From contig NZ_JANUCA010000001.1 in the NCBI RefSeq assembly GCF_024807145.1, positions 992,001 through 1,056,000 of the forward strand: a stretch of DNA of 64,000 bases, read 5' to 3'. Positions 30,143 through 39,106 of the stretch are shown here, in pieces. The notes under the pieces were generated by a model, which searched no databases, was not told where the DNA came from, and saw only the letters and a list, made by a program, of their open reading frames with translations. A program made the position numbers and the translations under genes. The stretch comes from Microbacterium sp. AK031. Its GTDB lineage: Bacteria > Actinomycetota > Actinomycetes > Actinomycetales > Microbacteriaceae. Numbering within the stretch: position 1 is the stretch's first letter; every line of letters starts with the position of its first letter.

Positions 30143-31084
30143 TTACTTGGCGTCGGCCTCGGCCGGAGCCTCGGTCGCCTCAGCGGCGGGAGCCTCTTCA
30201 GCGGCAGCCTCGGTCGCCTCAGCGGCAGGAGCCTCTTCAGCGGCAGCCTCGGTCGCCTCAGCGGCAGGAGCCTCTTCAGCGGCAGCCTCGGTCGCCTCAG
30301 CCTCGGTCGCCTCAGCCGCAGGAGCCTCGGCGGGCGTCTCGAGAAGTTCCTTCTCCCACTCGGCCAGCGGCTCGGCGTCGCCCGACTCGGGGTTGTGCTT
30401 CTGCTGCAGGCCTTCGGCTGCGGCGTCGGCGATGATGCGGGTCAGCAGCGAGACGGAGCGGATCGCGTCGTCGTTGCCGGGGATCGGGTACTGGAAGTCG
30501 TCCGGGTCGGCGTTCGTGTCGAGGATGCCTATCACGGGGATGCCGAGCTTCTTGGCCTCGTCGATCGCGAGGTGCTCGCGCTTGGCGTCGACGACCCACA
30601 GAGCCGAAGGCGTCTTGGTCAGATTGCGGATTCCGCCGAGCGACTTGTGCAGCTTGTCGAGCTCGCGCTTCTTGAGCAGCAGCTCCTTCTTGGTGAAGCC
30701 GCTGTTCGCAGGGGTCTCGTAGTCGAGCTCCTCGAGCTCCTTCATGCGTGCAAGACGCTTGGAGATCGTCTGGAAGTTGGTGAGGAGTCCACCGAGCCAG
30801 CGCTGGTTCACGAACGGCTGACCGACGCGAGTGGCCTGCTCGGCCAGGATCTCCTGAGCCTGCTTCTTCGTGCCGACGAAGAGGATGGTGCCGCCGTGTG
30901 CGACGGTCTCCTTGACGAAGTCGTAGGCGTTGTCGATGTATCCCAGCGACTGCTGAAGGTCGATGATGTGGATGCCGCTGCGCTCCGTGAGGATGAAGCG
31001 CTTCACCTTCGGGTTCCACCGGCGAGTCTGGTGTCCGAAGTGCACGCCGCTGTCGAGCAGCTGGCGGATGGTGACCACAGCCAT
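30143..31084 (-). CDS. rpsB: Ribosomal protein S2 with acidic tandem-repeat tail
   Basis: A 313-residue protein; the S2 core ([26 protein letters not shown] to about residue 245) is standard. The frame continues far upstream, but the ATG at 31084 follows AGGAG by six bases and begins the conserved S2 sequence. The last about 60 residues are a Glu/Ala tail with three exact 13-residue repeats ([13 protein letters not shown]). Acidic S2 tails occur in actinobacteria, but the perfect repeat makes this one likely to vary in length between strains. Confidence 0.97.
   Translation of the reverse strand: MAVVTIRQLLDSGVHFGHQTRRWNPKVKRFILTERSGIHIIDLQQSLGYIDNAYDFVKETVAHGGTILFVGTKKQAQEILAEQATRVGQPFVNQRWLGGLLTNFQTISKRLARMKELEELDYETPANSGFTKKELLLKKRELDKLHKSLGGIRNLTKTPSALWVVDAKREHLAIDEAKKLGIPVIGILDTNADPDDFQYPIPGNDDAIRSVSLLTRIIADAAAEGLQQKHNPESGDAEPLAEWEKELLETPAEAPAAEATEAEATEAAAEEAPAAEATEAAAEEAPAAEATEAAAEEAPAAEATEAPAEADAK
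30168..30300 (-). repeat. 39-base tandem repeat inside the rpsB 3' end
   Basis: Three near-identical 39-base units (30168-30206, 30207-30245, 30246-30284; one base differs in the first) plus a partial fourth. The unit is a multiple of three, so copy changes keep the frame. Confidence 0.85.
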
Positions 31085-31435
31085 GGTCGTCTCCTGGTTC
31101 TGGCGCGTGGAGCGCCGTTGAGGTTGTGTCGCCAATCGGATGATCGGCAAGCCTGGTGCCCGACACACGCCCACCCGCTCTTGCGAGCAGGACCTGAGGG
31201 AGTGGATGCCACGACCGTGTCTTTGCAGACGCGGATCGCTCTGGGCACGCGTAGTCACCCCGATATTCGAGGTGCGACCTCCAGTGTACAGGATCCGTCG
31301 GCTTCGACCGCTCCTGCACAGGGCGCATCGGGCAGCGGTTCTCCGCGGAAAGCGGGCTTCTCGGTCACGCGCCCGCGCCTGGGGTTCGAGGATGGACGGA
31401 TGCGAGTCCAGAGCAACCGCAATCCGAGGATCTCC
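31085..31435. promoter_or_regulatory. rpsB leader and intergenic region (about 350 bases without a gene)
   Basis: On the minus strand TACACT (31283-31288) is a plausible -10, which would give rpsB a leader of about 190 bases. The leader holds a seven-base hairpin with a GCAA tetraloop (around 31183-31200, CTGCTC-GCAA-GAGCGG) and a second hairpin GGCGC-TCCAC-GCGCC (31101-31115) directly before the AGGAG. Such structures could be an S2 autoregulatory site. On the plus strand the 3' end holds GAGGA for the M23-like gene. Confidence 0.4.
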
Positions 31436-32011
31436 ATGGCGCGAAGCCCGATCGTGTTCCTGCTGCTGCTCTGCCTGCTGCCAGGAGCTGCTGTCGCTCC
31501 GCCGACGCCGGACCCGGCGTGGATCTGGCCCGTCGACGGCGTGCGCGCCGTCATCACGCCGTTCCGCGCGCCCGCGCACGACTACGGCGCCGGCCATCGC
31601 GGTGTCGACATGGCCGCCCCGACGGGAGTCGTCGTACGTGCACCCGCAGCCGGGATAGTGGCCTTCCGCGGCGTCGTGGTGGACCGGCCGCTGATCACGA
31701 TCGACCATGGCGGCGGAGTCGTGACGACACTCGAGCCCGTGGAATCGACGCTGACGCCGGGCACCGCGGTCGCCGCGGGCGAGGACATCGGCACTGTCGC
31801 GCACGGTGGTCACACTCCGGCCGAACAGTTGCACCTCGGCGTGCGCTACAACGACGTCTACATCAATCCGATGCTGAAGTTCGGCGATGTCCCGCGGGCG
31901 ATCCTTCTCCCATGCTGCGGGCCGCGTGAGGACGCACTCAGTGGCAGCTCGCACACCGGCTCGCCGGACACCTTCACGCGCGGGGATGGGCGAGTCGGTA
32001 GGTCGCTGTGA
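31436..32011 (+). CDS. Exported M23 (LytM)-like protein with incomplete active site
   Basis: A 191-residue protein. A signal peptide ([21 protein letters not shown]) is followed by WPVDG and an M23 peptidase-like domain: [11 protein letters not shown] supplies the H-x-x-x-D ligands, but the second metal motif, normally H-x-H, reads EQLHLGVR, so one histidine is replaced by Gln. The enzyme may be inactive or act as a regulator of cell-wall hydrolases, as known for degenerate LytM factors. An in-frame ATG at 31400 is possible, but GAGGA five bases before 31436 favours the latter. Its last 38 bases overlap xerC, convergent. Confidence 0.8.
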   Translation: MARSPIVFLLLLCLLPGAAVAPPTPDPAWIWPVDGVRAVITPFRAPAHDYGAGHRGVDMAAPTGVVVRAPAAGIVAFRGVVVDRPLITIDHGGGVVTTLEPVESTLTPGTAVAAGEDIGTVAHGGHTPAEQLHLGVRYNDVYINPMLKFGDVPRAILLPCCGPREDALSGSSHTGSPDTFTRGDGRVGRSL

Positions 32012-32876
32012 GTCGCTCAGTGGAGACGTGGGTGTAGATCTGGGTCGTTCCCAGGCTCGCGTGCCCGAGGATCTCCTGCACCGCTCTGAGATCCGCACCG
32101 CCGTCGAGGAGGTGCGTCGCCGCTGAGTGTCGCAGCGCGTGCGGACCGACGGCGTCCGCACCGATGATCGGACCGAGCGCGTGCGCGACCAGCGTGTACA
32201 CGGCCCGCGGGCCGAAGCGTCCACCGCGCACGCCGAGGAAGACGGCGGGCGTCGTCCGCTCGGCGCGGGTGGCCAGTACGGTGCGGCCCCGCGTCAGGTA
32301 TGCCCCGAGAGCATCGCGCGCGGGGATGCCGTATGGCACGACCCGTTCCTTGGATCCCTTGCCGAGCACCCGCACGGTGGCACGATCCAGGTCCAGGTCG
32401 TCGACGTCGATTCCGCAGAGCTCCGAGACCCGCATGCCCGAACCATAGAGCAGCTCGAGGATCGCATGATCGCGAAGACGGATCGGGTCACCGTCGGCCG
32501 ATGATTCTCGGTGCGTGTCGAGCAGCGTTCGCATGCCGTCCTGCGACGCGACGGCAGGCAGCGTGCGTCCGCGCTTCGGCGCGATCAGCCGAAGACTCGG
32601 ATCCAGGCTGATCAGCTCCTCGTCCTTCGCCCACGCGAAGAAGGAGCGCGCAGCGGCCGCTCGTCTGGCCAGCGTGGAACGCGCATCGCCGCGTTGAGTG
32701 GCATGCCATAGCCAGTCGCGCAGCGTCTCGAGGTCGATATCGGCGAGCGACCTCTCCCCGACGGCGTCCGAGAGGTCGTGCAGATCCGACCGATACGCTC
32801 GCACAGTCGCCGGCGAGAGCCTGCGCACCTGAGCGAGATGCGCGGTGAACGCATCCGCGGCGGCATCGAGATCCAT
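31974..32876 (-). CDS. xerC: Tyrosine recombinase XerC-like
   Basis: A 300-residue site-specific recombinase, probably resolving chromosome dimers at dif with a partner encoded elsewhere. The N-terminal SAM-like domain ([23 protein letters not shown]) is followed by a catalytic domain with R149, K173, H246, R249, H272 and nucleophile Y281 (GTTQIYTHV), all present. The length is normal for XerC/XerD. ATG at 32876 is chosen over longer frames because a weak -10 (CATGCT) is six bases upstream and the XerC fold begins there. Which Xer it is cannot be decided by sequence alone; position near dprA and rpsB is typical of xerC. Confidence 0.9.
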   Translation of the reverse strand: MDLDAAADAFTAHLAQVRRLSPATVRAYRSDLHDLSDAVGERSLADIDLETLRDWLWHATQRGDARSTLARRAAAARSFFAWAKDEELISLDPSLRLIAPKRGRTLPAVASQDGMRTLLDTHRESSADGDPIRLRDHAILELLYGSGMRVSELCGIDVDDLDLDRATVRVLGKGSKERVVPYGIPARDALGAYLTRGRTVLATRAERTTPAVFLGVRGGRFGPRAVYTLVAHALGPIIGADAVGPHALRHSAATHLLDGGADLRAVQEILGHASLGTTQIYTHVSTERLTATYRLAHPRA

Positions 32877-32882
32877 GTCTCC

Positions 32883-32888
32883 AGCATG
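32883..32888 (-). promoter_or_regulatory. Weak -10 box CATGCT of xerC
   Basis: CATGCT, then GGAGAC, then the ATG at 32876. The same hexamer and spacing occur before yraN (36029-36034). Confidence 0.35.
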
Positions 32889-32967
32889 CCCCGCCGTGTT
32901 CAGCAGATTGAAGTGCCTCGCCGGACCGGCACGACCCGCAGACCGCGCCATCGATGGGGCGGTGCCC

Positions 32968-34137
32968 TCACCTCGTGCGCAAGCGCCATCCCGCACCATC
33001 GTCGCCAACGCGCCGTTCCAACGACAGCAGCCCCAGCAGCGCACGCACACGCGCTTCTGACAATCCGGCGATCCGGGCGAGCTCTGTCGAAGAACGAGCG
33101 GTGCGGGTGCTCATGGCGTCGAGGAGGCGGATCTGATCGGGATCGACCCGCTCCGCACCTCCACCTCCACCTCCACCGATACTCGCATCCATGCCGAGCA
33201 GTTCTCGCACGTCCGCCGTGCTCGTTACGCAACGCGCGTCGTACTCGCGGAGCAGGCGATGGCATCCGGCGGACGCCGCGGATGTGACCGGCCCCGGCAC
33301 GGCACCGAGCGGCCGTCCGAGCGCCGCCGCATGACCAGCAGTGTTCAACGATCCGCTGCGCCATCCGGCTTCCACTACAACGGTCGCCATACCGAGCGCG
33401 GCGATGAGCCGATTCCGTGCGAGGAATCTCCATTTGGTCGGAGCTGCGCCGCATGGGAGCTCGCTCACCATGGCTCCCGTCGTCTGGATGCGCTCGAACA
33501 GCTGCTGATGCCCGGCTGGGTACGCACGGTCGACTCCTCCGGCGAGGAACGCGACGGTTCCTCCCCCGACACCGAGTGCTGCGCGATGCGCGGCACCATC
33601 GATGCCATATGCGCCTCCGGAGACCACGAGAGTGCCGGATGCTGCGAGATCGCCGGCGAACTCGGCAGCGATGGATTCGCCGTAGGCGCTCGCCGCACGC
33701 GCCCCGACGATCGAGACGCGTTCGGGCGCGACCAGCCGTCCGGCGTCGCCGCGGACCCACAGCAGTGCAGGAGCGTGGTCTCCCAGATCGTCGAGCGACT
33801 CCGGCCATTGCTCGTCACCCGACAGCATCAGTCGCGCTCCCACCTCTTGCGCACCGCGCAGCGATTCCATGACGGCGCGGGGTCGAGCGCGTGGCCTCCA
33901 GCGCCGCTGCGCTTCGCCGATAACACGGTCCGACAGCGCGAACCGCGAGTCCTCCACGGCGACACGCAGCGCTTCGACCGCTCCGAGCTGTGCGATGAGC
34001 GCCCCCGCCACGCCGTCACCCGGCTCGGCGATCACGCCCCAGCTGATGCGGGCCAGCGTCTGCGCCGGATCATCGTCCGGCCGCGCGATGCGAGCCGCGG
34101 TGCACGCCTCAGTGTCTGCGAGCAGAGCCTCCATCAT
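32968..34137 (-). CDS. dprA: DNA-processing protein DprA
   Basis: A 389-residue protein that loads RecA on single-stranded DNA in natural transformation, and is widely kept in species not known to be competent. The Rossmann domain shows VSIVGARAASAYGESIA, SGGAYGIDGAAHRAAL, FLAGGVDRAYPAGHQQLF and RNRLIAALG. A run of seven glycines precedes a C-terminal winged-helix (DML1-like) domain. The ATG overlaps the comM stop by four bases. Confidence 0.94.
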   Translation of the reverse strand: MMEALLADTEACTAARIARPDDDPAQTLARISWGVIAEPGDGVAGALIAQLGAVEALRVAVEDSRFALSDRVIGEAQRRWRPRARPRAVMESLRGAQEVGARLMLSGDEQWPESLDDLGDHAPALLWVRGDAGRLVAPERVSIVGARAASAYGESIAAEFAGDLAASGTLVVSGGAYGIDGAAHRAALGVGGGTVAFLAGGVDRAYPAGHQQLFERIQTTGAMVSELPCGAAPTKWRFLARNRLIAALGMATVVVEAGWRSGSLNTAGHAAALGRPLGAVPGPVTSAASAGCHRLLREYDARCVTSTADVRELLGMDASIGGGGGGGAERVDPDQIRLLDAMSTRTARSSTELARIAGLSEARVRALLGLLSLERRVGDDGAGWRLRTR

Positions 34138-35663
34138 GAGATCAGTCCCTTCTTCAGAAAGAGCGCCCGACCGAGTTCGTCACTTCCAGGTCTCTCCACT
34201 CCGGCAAGATCTGCCATGGTCCAGGCCAGACGCAGCACCCGGTCGTATCCGCGCAGCGTGAGCAGCCCACGCTCGAGCGCGCGATCGAGGGGTGCACGCA
34301 CCTCGAGCGGAAGCCGTAAGGACCCCTGTCGCAGATGCGAGCCTGCGACCTCGGCGTTGAGCGTCCAAGGTGTATCGGCCCATCGCGCCACTGCACGCGC
34401 TCTCGCCTTCTGCACCCGATCCCTGGCATCGGCCGTCGTGATCCCGGATCGCTCAGGTGAAGTCGCACGCGATGCAGCGACCCGCGCGACCTGAAGATCA
34501 ATGTCGATGCGATCCCTCAGCGGTCCTGACAGACGCGCCGAGTACCTGCGGATCGCGATCGGCGGACAGATGCACTCCGCGCCGCGCACACCGTAGTTTC
34601 CGCACGGGCACGGATTCGTCGCGAGTGCCAGTTGAAATCGTGCGGGGAACCGTGCACGGAACCCCGCGCGATCGATCTCGATGCTCCCCGATTCCAGCGG
34701 TTGGCGCAGCGCGTCCAGTGCGACGCGCGAGAACTCTGCCGCCTCGTCGAGGAACAGGATTCCGCGATGAGCCCGCACGATCGCTCCTGGCCGTGCGGCC
34801 CGCGATCCGCCGCCGACGAGTGCCGCCACCGAAGCGCTGTGATGAGGCGCTTCCAGAGGCGGCAGGTCGTCGAGAACGTCGACGGCGGCACCGGAAAGCG
34901 ATCGAATCGCGGCGACCTCGAGCGCAGCATCCTCGGTCAACGGCGGGAGTATTCCTGGCAGCCGACGCGCCAGCATCGTCTTTCCTGCTCCCGGCGGCCC
35001 ACTCATCAACAGGTGATGCCCGCCGGCCGCCGCAACGATCAGGGCCTCGACGGCTTCCTCCTGGCCCACGACATCGGCGAGATCGAGCGATTCCGCTTCA
35101 GGCCGCGTCGCCGCGGCAGCAGCCACAGGCTCGACATCGGACACCGCGATGTCAGCGCCGTGCCACATCGCCACCTCCGCCAGGGTCGTGGCGGCGCGCA
35201 CTTGCATCCCCGGTACGAGTCCCGCCTCGGCCGCATTCGCGTGCGGGACGATCACCCGCTCGAATCCCGCGCGTGCGGCTGCGAAGACGGCGGGGAGCAC
35301 GCCAGGGACCGGGCGCACCCTTCCATCGAGCCCGAGTTCGCCGATGTGCACGGTACGAGCGATCGACGCGGCGTCGAGAACTCCCCCGGTCGCCACCGCC
35401 GATATCGCGATGCCGAGGTCGAATCCGCTGCCGTGCTTGGGCAGGCTCGCCGGCGAGAGGTTCACCGTCAGTCGTCTGCGCGTCAGCTCCAACTCGGCAT
35501 TCGTCACGGCGTTGTGCACGCGCTGCGCGGCCTCGCCGAGTGCCTTGTCCGGCAGGCCGACGATCTTGAACCCCGGCGTCTGATTCGACACATCCGCCTC
35601 GATCTCGACGAGATGGCCATCCACGCCTGTGAGCGCCACAGCCCAGGTGCGCGCCGTCTTCAT
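34134..35663 (-). CDS. comM: YifB/ComM-family AAA+ ATPase (Mg-chelatase-like)
   Basis: A 509-residue protein. The N-terminal Lon-like S5 fold domain (VDGHLVEIEADVSNQTPGFKIVGLPDKALGEA) precedes an AAA+ module with Walker A GPPGAGKTMLA, Walker B ILFLDEAAEF and the zinc-like CPCGNYG...CICPP segment, ending in the Mg_chelatase C-terminal domain. ComM is a branch-migration helicase used in natural transformation. Coupled to both dprA and yraN by ATGA overlaps. Confidence 0.94.
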   Translation of the reverse strand: MKTARTWAVALTGVDGHLVEIEADVSNQTPGFKIVGLPDKALGEAAQRVHNAVTNAELELTRRRLTVNLSPASLPKHGSGFDLGIAISAVATGGVLDAASIARTVHIGELGLDGRVRPVPGVLPAVFAAARAGFERVIVPHANAAEAGLVPGMQVRAATTLAEVAMWHGADIAVSDVEPVAAAAATRPEAESLDLADVVGQEEAVEALIVAAAGGHHLLMSGPPGAGKTMLARRLPGILPPLTEDAALEVAAIRSLSGAAVDVLDDLPPLEAPHHSASVAALVGGGSRAARPGAIVRAHRGILFLDEAAEFSRVALDALRQPLESGSIEIDRAGFRARFPARFQLALATNPCPCGNYGVRGAECICPPIAIRRYSARLSGPLRDRIDIDLQVARVAASRATSPERSGITTADARDRVQKARARAVARWADTPWTLNAEVAGSHLRQGSLRLPLEVRAPLDRALERGLLTLRGYDRVLRLAWTMADLAGVERPGSDELGRALFLKKGLIS

Positions 35664-36022
35664 CGCAGATCCACCAGATGCTCGAGGGCGCCCGTTGCCG
35701 GGTCCGCGCCGACGATCCCGATGATCTCGAGGCGCAGCATCCGATGCCCCGCGAGATCACGATGCTCTGCAGCCCACGCGTACCCCAGACGCCAGAGGCG
35801 TTGCCGCTTGCGCTCGTCGATCGCCTCGAACGGGTGCCCGAAGCCGACGCTGCGTCTGGTCTTGACCTCGACGATGCCGAGCACACCGTCGCGCTCGGCG
35901 ACGATGTCGATCTCGCCCTGTCCGCAACGCCAGTTGCGGTCGAGAATCCGATACCCGTGGGTCGTCAGGTGCTGTGCGGCGCGGTCTTCACCCGCACGCC
36001 CGAGGTCGTCTTTCGCTGCCAT
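35660..36022 (-). CDS. yraN: UPF0102/YraN family protein (predicted nuclease fold)
   Basis: A 120-residue protein with the family pattern GRAGEDRAAQHL, ILDRNWRCGQGEIDIVAERDGVLGIVEVKTR, which carries the E-I-D...E-V-K residues of a restriction-endonuclease-like active site. Function is not established. The order yraN-comM-dprA-xerC is common in actinobacteria and suggests a role in DNA uptake or repair. A weak -10 (CATGCT, 36029-36034) is six bases upstream of the ATG. Confidence 0.92.
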   Translation of the reverse strand: MAAKDDLGRAGEDRAAQHLTTHGYRILDRNWRCGQGEIDIVAERDGVLGIVEVKTRRSVGFGHPFEAIDERKRQRLWRLGYAWAAEHRDLAGHRMLRLEIIGIVGADPATGALEHLVDLR

Positions 36023-36028
36023 GGAGAC

Positions 36029-36034
36029 AGCATG
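36029..36034 (-). promoter_or_regulatory. Weak -10 box CATGCT of yraN-comM-dprA
   Basis: CATGCT, then GTCTCC, then the yraN ATG; A2 and T6 match TANNNT. Confidence 0.35.
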
Positions 36035-36115
36035 CGCGCGATCGTAGAGCCTGCATCCTCGTGATTCACGCGACCTGGGTACGACGGCCGGAAAAGATGA
36101 ACAGTGCCGGAAGAG

Positions 36116-36442
36116 TCACTTGCCGTCGAGCGAGAGCTCCTCAGGCAGCTCGAACTCGCGCCGCTGCAGTTCTTCGACGTTGACGTCCTTGAACGTCAGC
36201 ACCCGCACCGCCTTGACGAACCGGTCGGCGCGATAGATGTCCCAGACCCACACATCGGTCATCGAGATCTCGAAGTAGAAGTCGTGCTCGGTGTCCCGAC
36301 GGACGACATTCACCTCATTCGCGAGGTAGAACCGGCGCTCGGTCTCGACGACGTATTGGAACTGCCCTACGACATCGCGATACTCGCGGAACAGCGCGAG
36401 TTCGAGTTCGCGGTCGTAATCGTCGAATGCCTCTTCGTCCAT
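36116..36442 (-). CDS. DUF2469 family protein
   Basis: A 108-residue acidic protein of the actinobacteria-specific DUF2469 family: EEAFDDYDRELELALFREYRDVV opens it, then FYLANEVNVVRR and DVWVWDIYRADRFVKAVRVLTFKDVN. The function is unknown; it is almost always found next to rnhB, as here. TAGGAT (36452-36457) lies nine bases before the ATG, so the leader is at most a few bases. Confidence 0.92.
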   Translation of the reverse strand: MDEEAFDDYDRELELALFREYRDVVGQFQYVVETERRFYLANEVNVVRRDTEHDFYFEISMTDVWVWDIYRADRFVKAVRVLTFKDVNVEELQRREFELPEELSLDGK

Positions 36443-36462
36443 GATGAGTCCATCCTACGAGT

Positions 36463-37122
36463 TCAGAACAGAGTGGGTGCATCGGCGATCGCCCACGACG
36501 CCCGGTGGAACGGCGAGAGCCCCGCCTCACGGATCGCCGCGCGGTGCTCAAGACTCGCGTAGCCCTTGTTGCGGTCCCATTGATACGCCGGGTGCTCGAC
36601 GTGCAGCTCGGCCATGTACGTGTCCCGTGCGACCTTCGCGATCACGGACGCCGCAGACACCGACGCGCAGTCGCGGTCGCCCTTGATCACTGAGCGCACC
36701 TGCAGACTGTCTGGGCGCACTCGCGAGACATAGTCATGATTGCCGTCCAGAATCACGAGCGCCCCATCGAGAGACGCTCCCAGCGCCACGACGGCGTCTA
36801 TCGCACGGGATGCCGCGAGCCCCAGCGCACGCATGATCCCTCCGTCGTCGATCTCGGCGGCCGTCGCCCAGCCGACACCGGATGCCTGCACCCATGCAGC
36901 GGCTCGGGCGGCAACTTCGGGGCGGCGCTTCTCCGTGACGAGCTTGGAGTCGCGCAGTCCCTGTGGCACGCGACGGCGCGAGCCGGCGGCATCCATGACC
37001 GAGGCGCCGACGGCGACGGGACCTGCAAGCGCACCGCGACCGACCTCGTCGAGCGAGATGATCAGATCGTACTCGGCGAGCAGCTTGCGCTCGAGGGTGA
37101 GCGTGGGCGCGACGACAGTCAT
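36463..37122 (-). CDS. rnhB: Ribonuclease HII
   Basis: A 219-residue nuclease that nicks RNA-DNA hybrids and removes misincorporated ribonucleotides. Catalytic D25 and E26 lie in SLDEVGRGALAGP, with LRDSK, ILDGNHDY and SVSAASVIAKVARD following. Its ATG overlaps the lepB stop by four bases. Confidence 0.96.
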   Translation of the reverse strand: MTVVAPTLTLERKLLAEYDLIISLDEVGRGALAGPVAVGASVMDAAGSRRRVPQGLRDSKLVTEKRRPEVAARAAAWVQASGVGWATAAEIDDGGIMRALGLAASRAIDAVVALGASLDGALVILDGNHDYVSRVRPDSLQVRSVIKGDRDCASVSAASVIAKVARDTYMAELHVEHPAYQWDRNKGYASLEHRAAIREAGLSPFHRASWAIADAPTLF

Positions 37123-37850
37123 CTCTGTGGGTCCGGTACGCCGTTGAAGATGTCGTGGTGGCCGTCGACCGTTCCGATCCGGTCCAACGGCCAGGTGGTC
37201 AGGAACGTCTTGCCCACCACGTTGTCCAGCGGCACGAAGCCGCCGCTCGGAAGGTCTTGATGCGCGCGTGCATCCTGTGATCGGTCGCGGTTGTCGCCCA
37301 TGAGCCAGAGCGAGTCCGCCGGAACGGTCACGTCGAAGGGCTCGTTCGAGGCGGCGGTGTCGCCATCCGGAAGGTTCAGGTACGACAGCTCGTCGATGGG
37401 AGCACCGTTGATCTCGATCTGTCCGAGCGAGTTGCAGCAGACGACGTGATCACCTGGCAGGCCGATCAGGCGCTTGACCAGATGATCTTCGCTGTCCGAC
37501 GCGGAAAGGCCGATCAGGGTGAGCAACGAGTCGACGGCCTCTACGAGCGGCGGCCCTGGCGGCTCCTTGACATGCACGGGCAGCCAGCCACCGGGATCCT
37601 GGAAGACGACGACGTCGCCTCGCGCGTACCCGGTCCAGTTCGGCGTCAGCTCATCGACCAGGATGCGGTCGTTGACGAGGAGAGTGCGCTCCATCGACGC
37701 GGATGGGATGTAGAACGAGCGCACCACGAAGGTCTTCACGAGGAAGGAGACCAGGGCCGCGATCACGATGATCACCAGCACGTCTCGGAGGAAGATCAGG
37801 AATCCGCGGCGCCTCCTGGGGCGCACGTCGGCGGCGGATTCGGTCGTCAT
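37119..37850 (-). CDS. lepB: Signal peptidase I
   Basis: A 243-residue membrane protease that removes Sec and Tat signal peptides. A basic cytoplasmic N-terminus and one transmembrane helix (18-39) precede catalytic S52 (IPSASMERT) and K126 (HLVKRLIGLPGD), with GDNRDRSQDAR near the C-terminus. AAGGA is seven bases before the ATG. Order rplS-lepB-rnhB-DUF2469 is typical of actinobacteria. Confidence 0.96.
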   Translation of the reverse strand: MTTESAADVRPRRRRGFLIFLRDVLVIIVIAALVSFLVKTFVVRSFYIPSASMERTLLVNDRILVDELTPNWTGYARGDVVVFQDPGGWLPVHVKEPPGPPLVEAVDSLLTLIGLSASDSEDHLVKRLIGLPGDHVVCCNSLGQIEINGAPIDELSYLNLPDGDTAASNEPFDVTVPADSLWLMGDNRDRSQDARAHQDLPSGGFVPLDNVVGKTFLTTWPLDRIGTVDGHHDIFNGVPDPQR

Positions 37851-37924
37851 CGCATTCCTTCAGGGGTTCTTCGTACCGCGCTATGCCGGCATCATCTAGG
37901 TTCGCACACTCCGGGACGAACAAA

Positions 37925-37955
37925 GACACCCCGGGACGCTGTGTCCCGGGGTGTC
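37925..37955 (-). terminator. Hairpin terminator after rplS
   Basis: A perfect 13-base stem GACACCCCGGGAC with its complement (37925-37937 and 37943-37955), loop GCTGT, 17 bases past the rplS stop. On the minus strand it is followed by TTTGTTC, so it should terminate rplS; it also lies upstream of lepB, which then needs its own promoter. Confidence 0.8.
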
Positions 37956-37972
37956 AACAGTTGAAGCAGCGA

Positions 37973-38317
37973 TCAGCTGCGCTTCTCCTTGATCTTGGCC
38001 TTCTTGCCACGCAGCTCGCGCAGGTAGTAGAGCTTCGCGCGACGCACGTCACCGCGGGTGACGACCTCGATGTGGTCGATCACCGGGCTGTGCACCGGGA
38101 AGGTGCGCTCGACGCCCACCTGGAAGCTGATCTTGCGGACCGTGAAGGTCTCGCGCACGCCATCGCCCTGACGGCCGATGACGATGCCCTGGAAGACCTG
38201 GACACGGGAGCGGGTGCCCTCGGTGATGTTCACGTGCACCTTGACGGTGTCACCGGGATTGAAGACAGGAATGTCGGAACGGAGCGAAGCCGCGTCGACG
38301 GCGTCCAGGATCTGCAT
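37973..38317 (-). CDS. rplS: Ribosomal protein L19
   Basis: A 114-residue protein at the 30S-50S interface. [47 protein letters not shown] and [20 protein letters not shown] are diagnostic. The frame opens 50 codons upstream, but ATG at 38317 has GAGAGAGA upstream and gives the usual length. It has its own promoter and terminator. Confidence 0.97.
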   Translation of the reverse strand: MQILDAVDAASLRSDIPVFNPGDTVKVHVNITEGTRSRVQVFQGIVIGRQGDGVRETFTVRKISFQVGVERTFPVHSPVIDHIEVVTRGDVRRAKLYYLRELRGKKAKIKEKRS

Positions 38318-38475
38318 GATCGTCTCTCTCTGCACTCGCCACAGGTCGGATGCATGGGATGGAAGGATTACGTGAATGTGTGCTTGACGGCGCGTGATGC
38401 GACCGCGGGCTCCCCTGAGGCAGAGCCGGTAACGGCACAAAGATCTATTCTGCCATGGATCCGGCACTGCACCAA
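38318..38475 (-). promoter_or_regulatory. rplS promoter and leader
   Basis: On the minus strand TTGGTG (38470-38475) and CAGAAT (38447-38452) are 17 bases apart, the best sigma-70-type pair in the window. The leader of about 120 bases contains a possible stem GGCTC...GAGCC (around 38409-38428) and GCCG-TTAC-CGGC, so a structured leader is possible. Confidence 0.5.
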
Positions 38476-38483
38476 AACACGGA

Positions 38484-38990
38484 TCAGCGCTCGGAGGCCG
38501 GGTTCTCCTGGATCACGAAGACTTCGCTGTCGACACGCGTCCGGCTCGGACGCTGTGCTTCGGCCTCCGGCGGCGGTGCCTGGGATGCCGGCATCGTGAT
38601 ACGGATGCCGCCACCCGCGCCGCGCGCCTCATTCCACAGCTGTCGCAGCATGAGCCAGAACAGAGCGAGCGCGACGGCGATCGCCCCGGTCAGAAGGAGC
38701 GGGAACCATGCCTGCGGGTAGCAGCCCACGGCGATCGTCAGCGTATGCCAGACGCCGAATCCCAGCACATCCCACCACGACACCATGCGTGTCTCGCGCA
38801 CCGCCGCACGCGCGCGCACCAGCAGAGTGAGCGCGAGTTGACCGATGAAAACCGAAGGGATCGCGATGAAGAGCACCCAGAGGAACGCCCAGCCGCCGGC
38901 GTTGAAGATGCCCCAACCGATCAGCAACCACAGCGGCAGCACAACGGCGGCCGGCATGAGCCATCGGTAGAACGCGCGTCGCAACCACAT
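38484..38990 (-). CDS. Small membrane protein, function unknown
   Basis: A 168-residue protein with four hydrophobic segments (about 11-30, 37-58, 80-100 and 105-125) and a hydrophilic C-terminal tail. The start is basic and aromatic ([17 protein letters not shown]). Related Microbacteriaceae proteins are often labelled 'MFS transporter permease', but four helices are too few for that. The ATG at 38990 is chosen because TACGAT lies six bases upstream; the longer frame has no such support. Divergent from map. Confidence 0.7.
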   Translation of the reverse strand: MWLRRAFYRWLMPAAVVLPLWLLIGWGIFNAGGWAFLWVLFIAIPSVFIGQLALTLLVRARAAVRETRMVSWWDVLGFGVWHTLTIAVGCYPQAWFPLLLTGAIAVALALFWLMLRQLWNEARGAGGGIRITMPASQAPPPEAEAQRPSRTRVDSEVFVIQENPASER

Positions 38991-38996
38991 GTTCAG

Positions 38997-39002
38997 ATCG
39001 TA
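38997..39002 (-). promoter_or_regulatory. -10 box TACGAT of the four-helix membrane protein gene
   Basis: TACGAT, then CTGAAC, then ATG at 38990. Confidence 0.5.
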
Positions 39003-39106
39003 CGACGCCCTCCTGCGCGTACGGCGGGTGTTCGCTGTGAGCATGGACCGCGTGCATCGGAGGGACAGGGCGCATCGGAGAGAATGGAACAGACGAGAGG
39101 AACACC

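Noticed and set aside
30168..30300. Possible CRISPR-like array from regularly spaced repeats
   Set aside because: The 39-base units are directly adjacent, have no spacers and encode an in-frame Glu/Ala repeat in S2.
31085..32224. Extension of the rpsB frame far upstream (part of a 693-codon frame)
   Set aside because: The S2 sequence starts at [10 protein letters not shown] with AGGAG; the upstream part is antisense to the M23-like and xerC genes.
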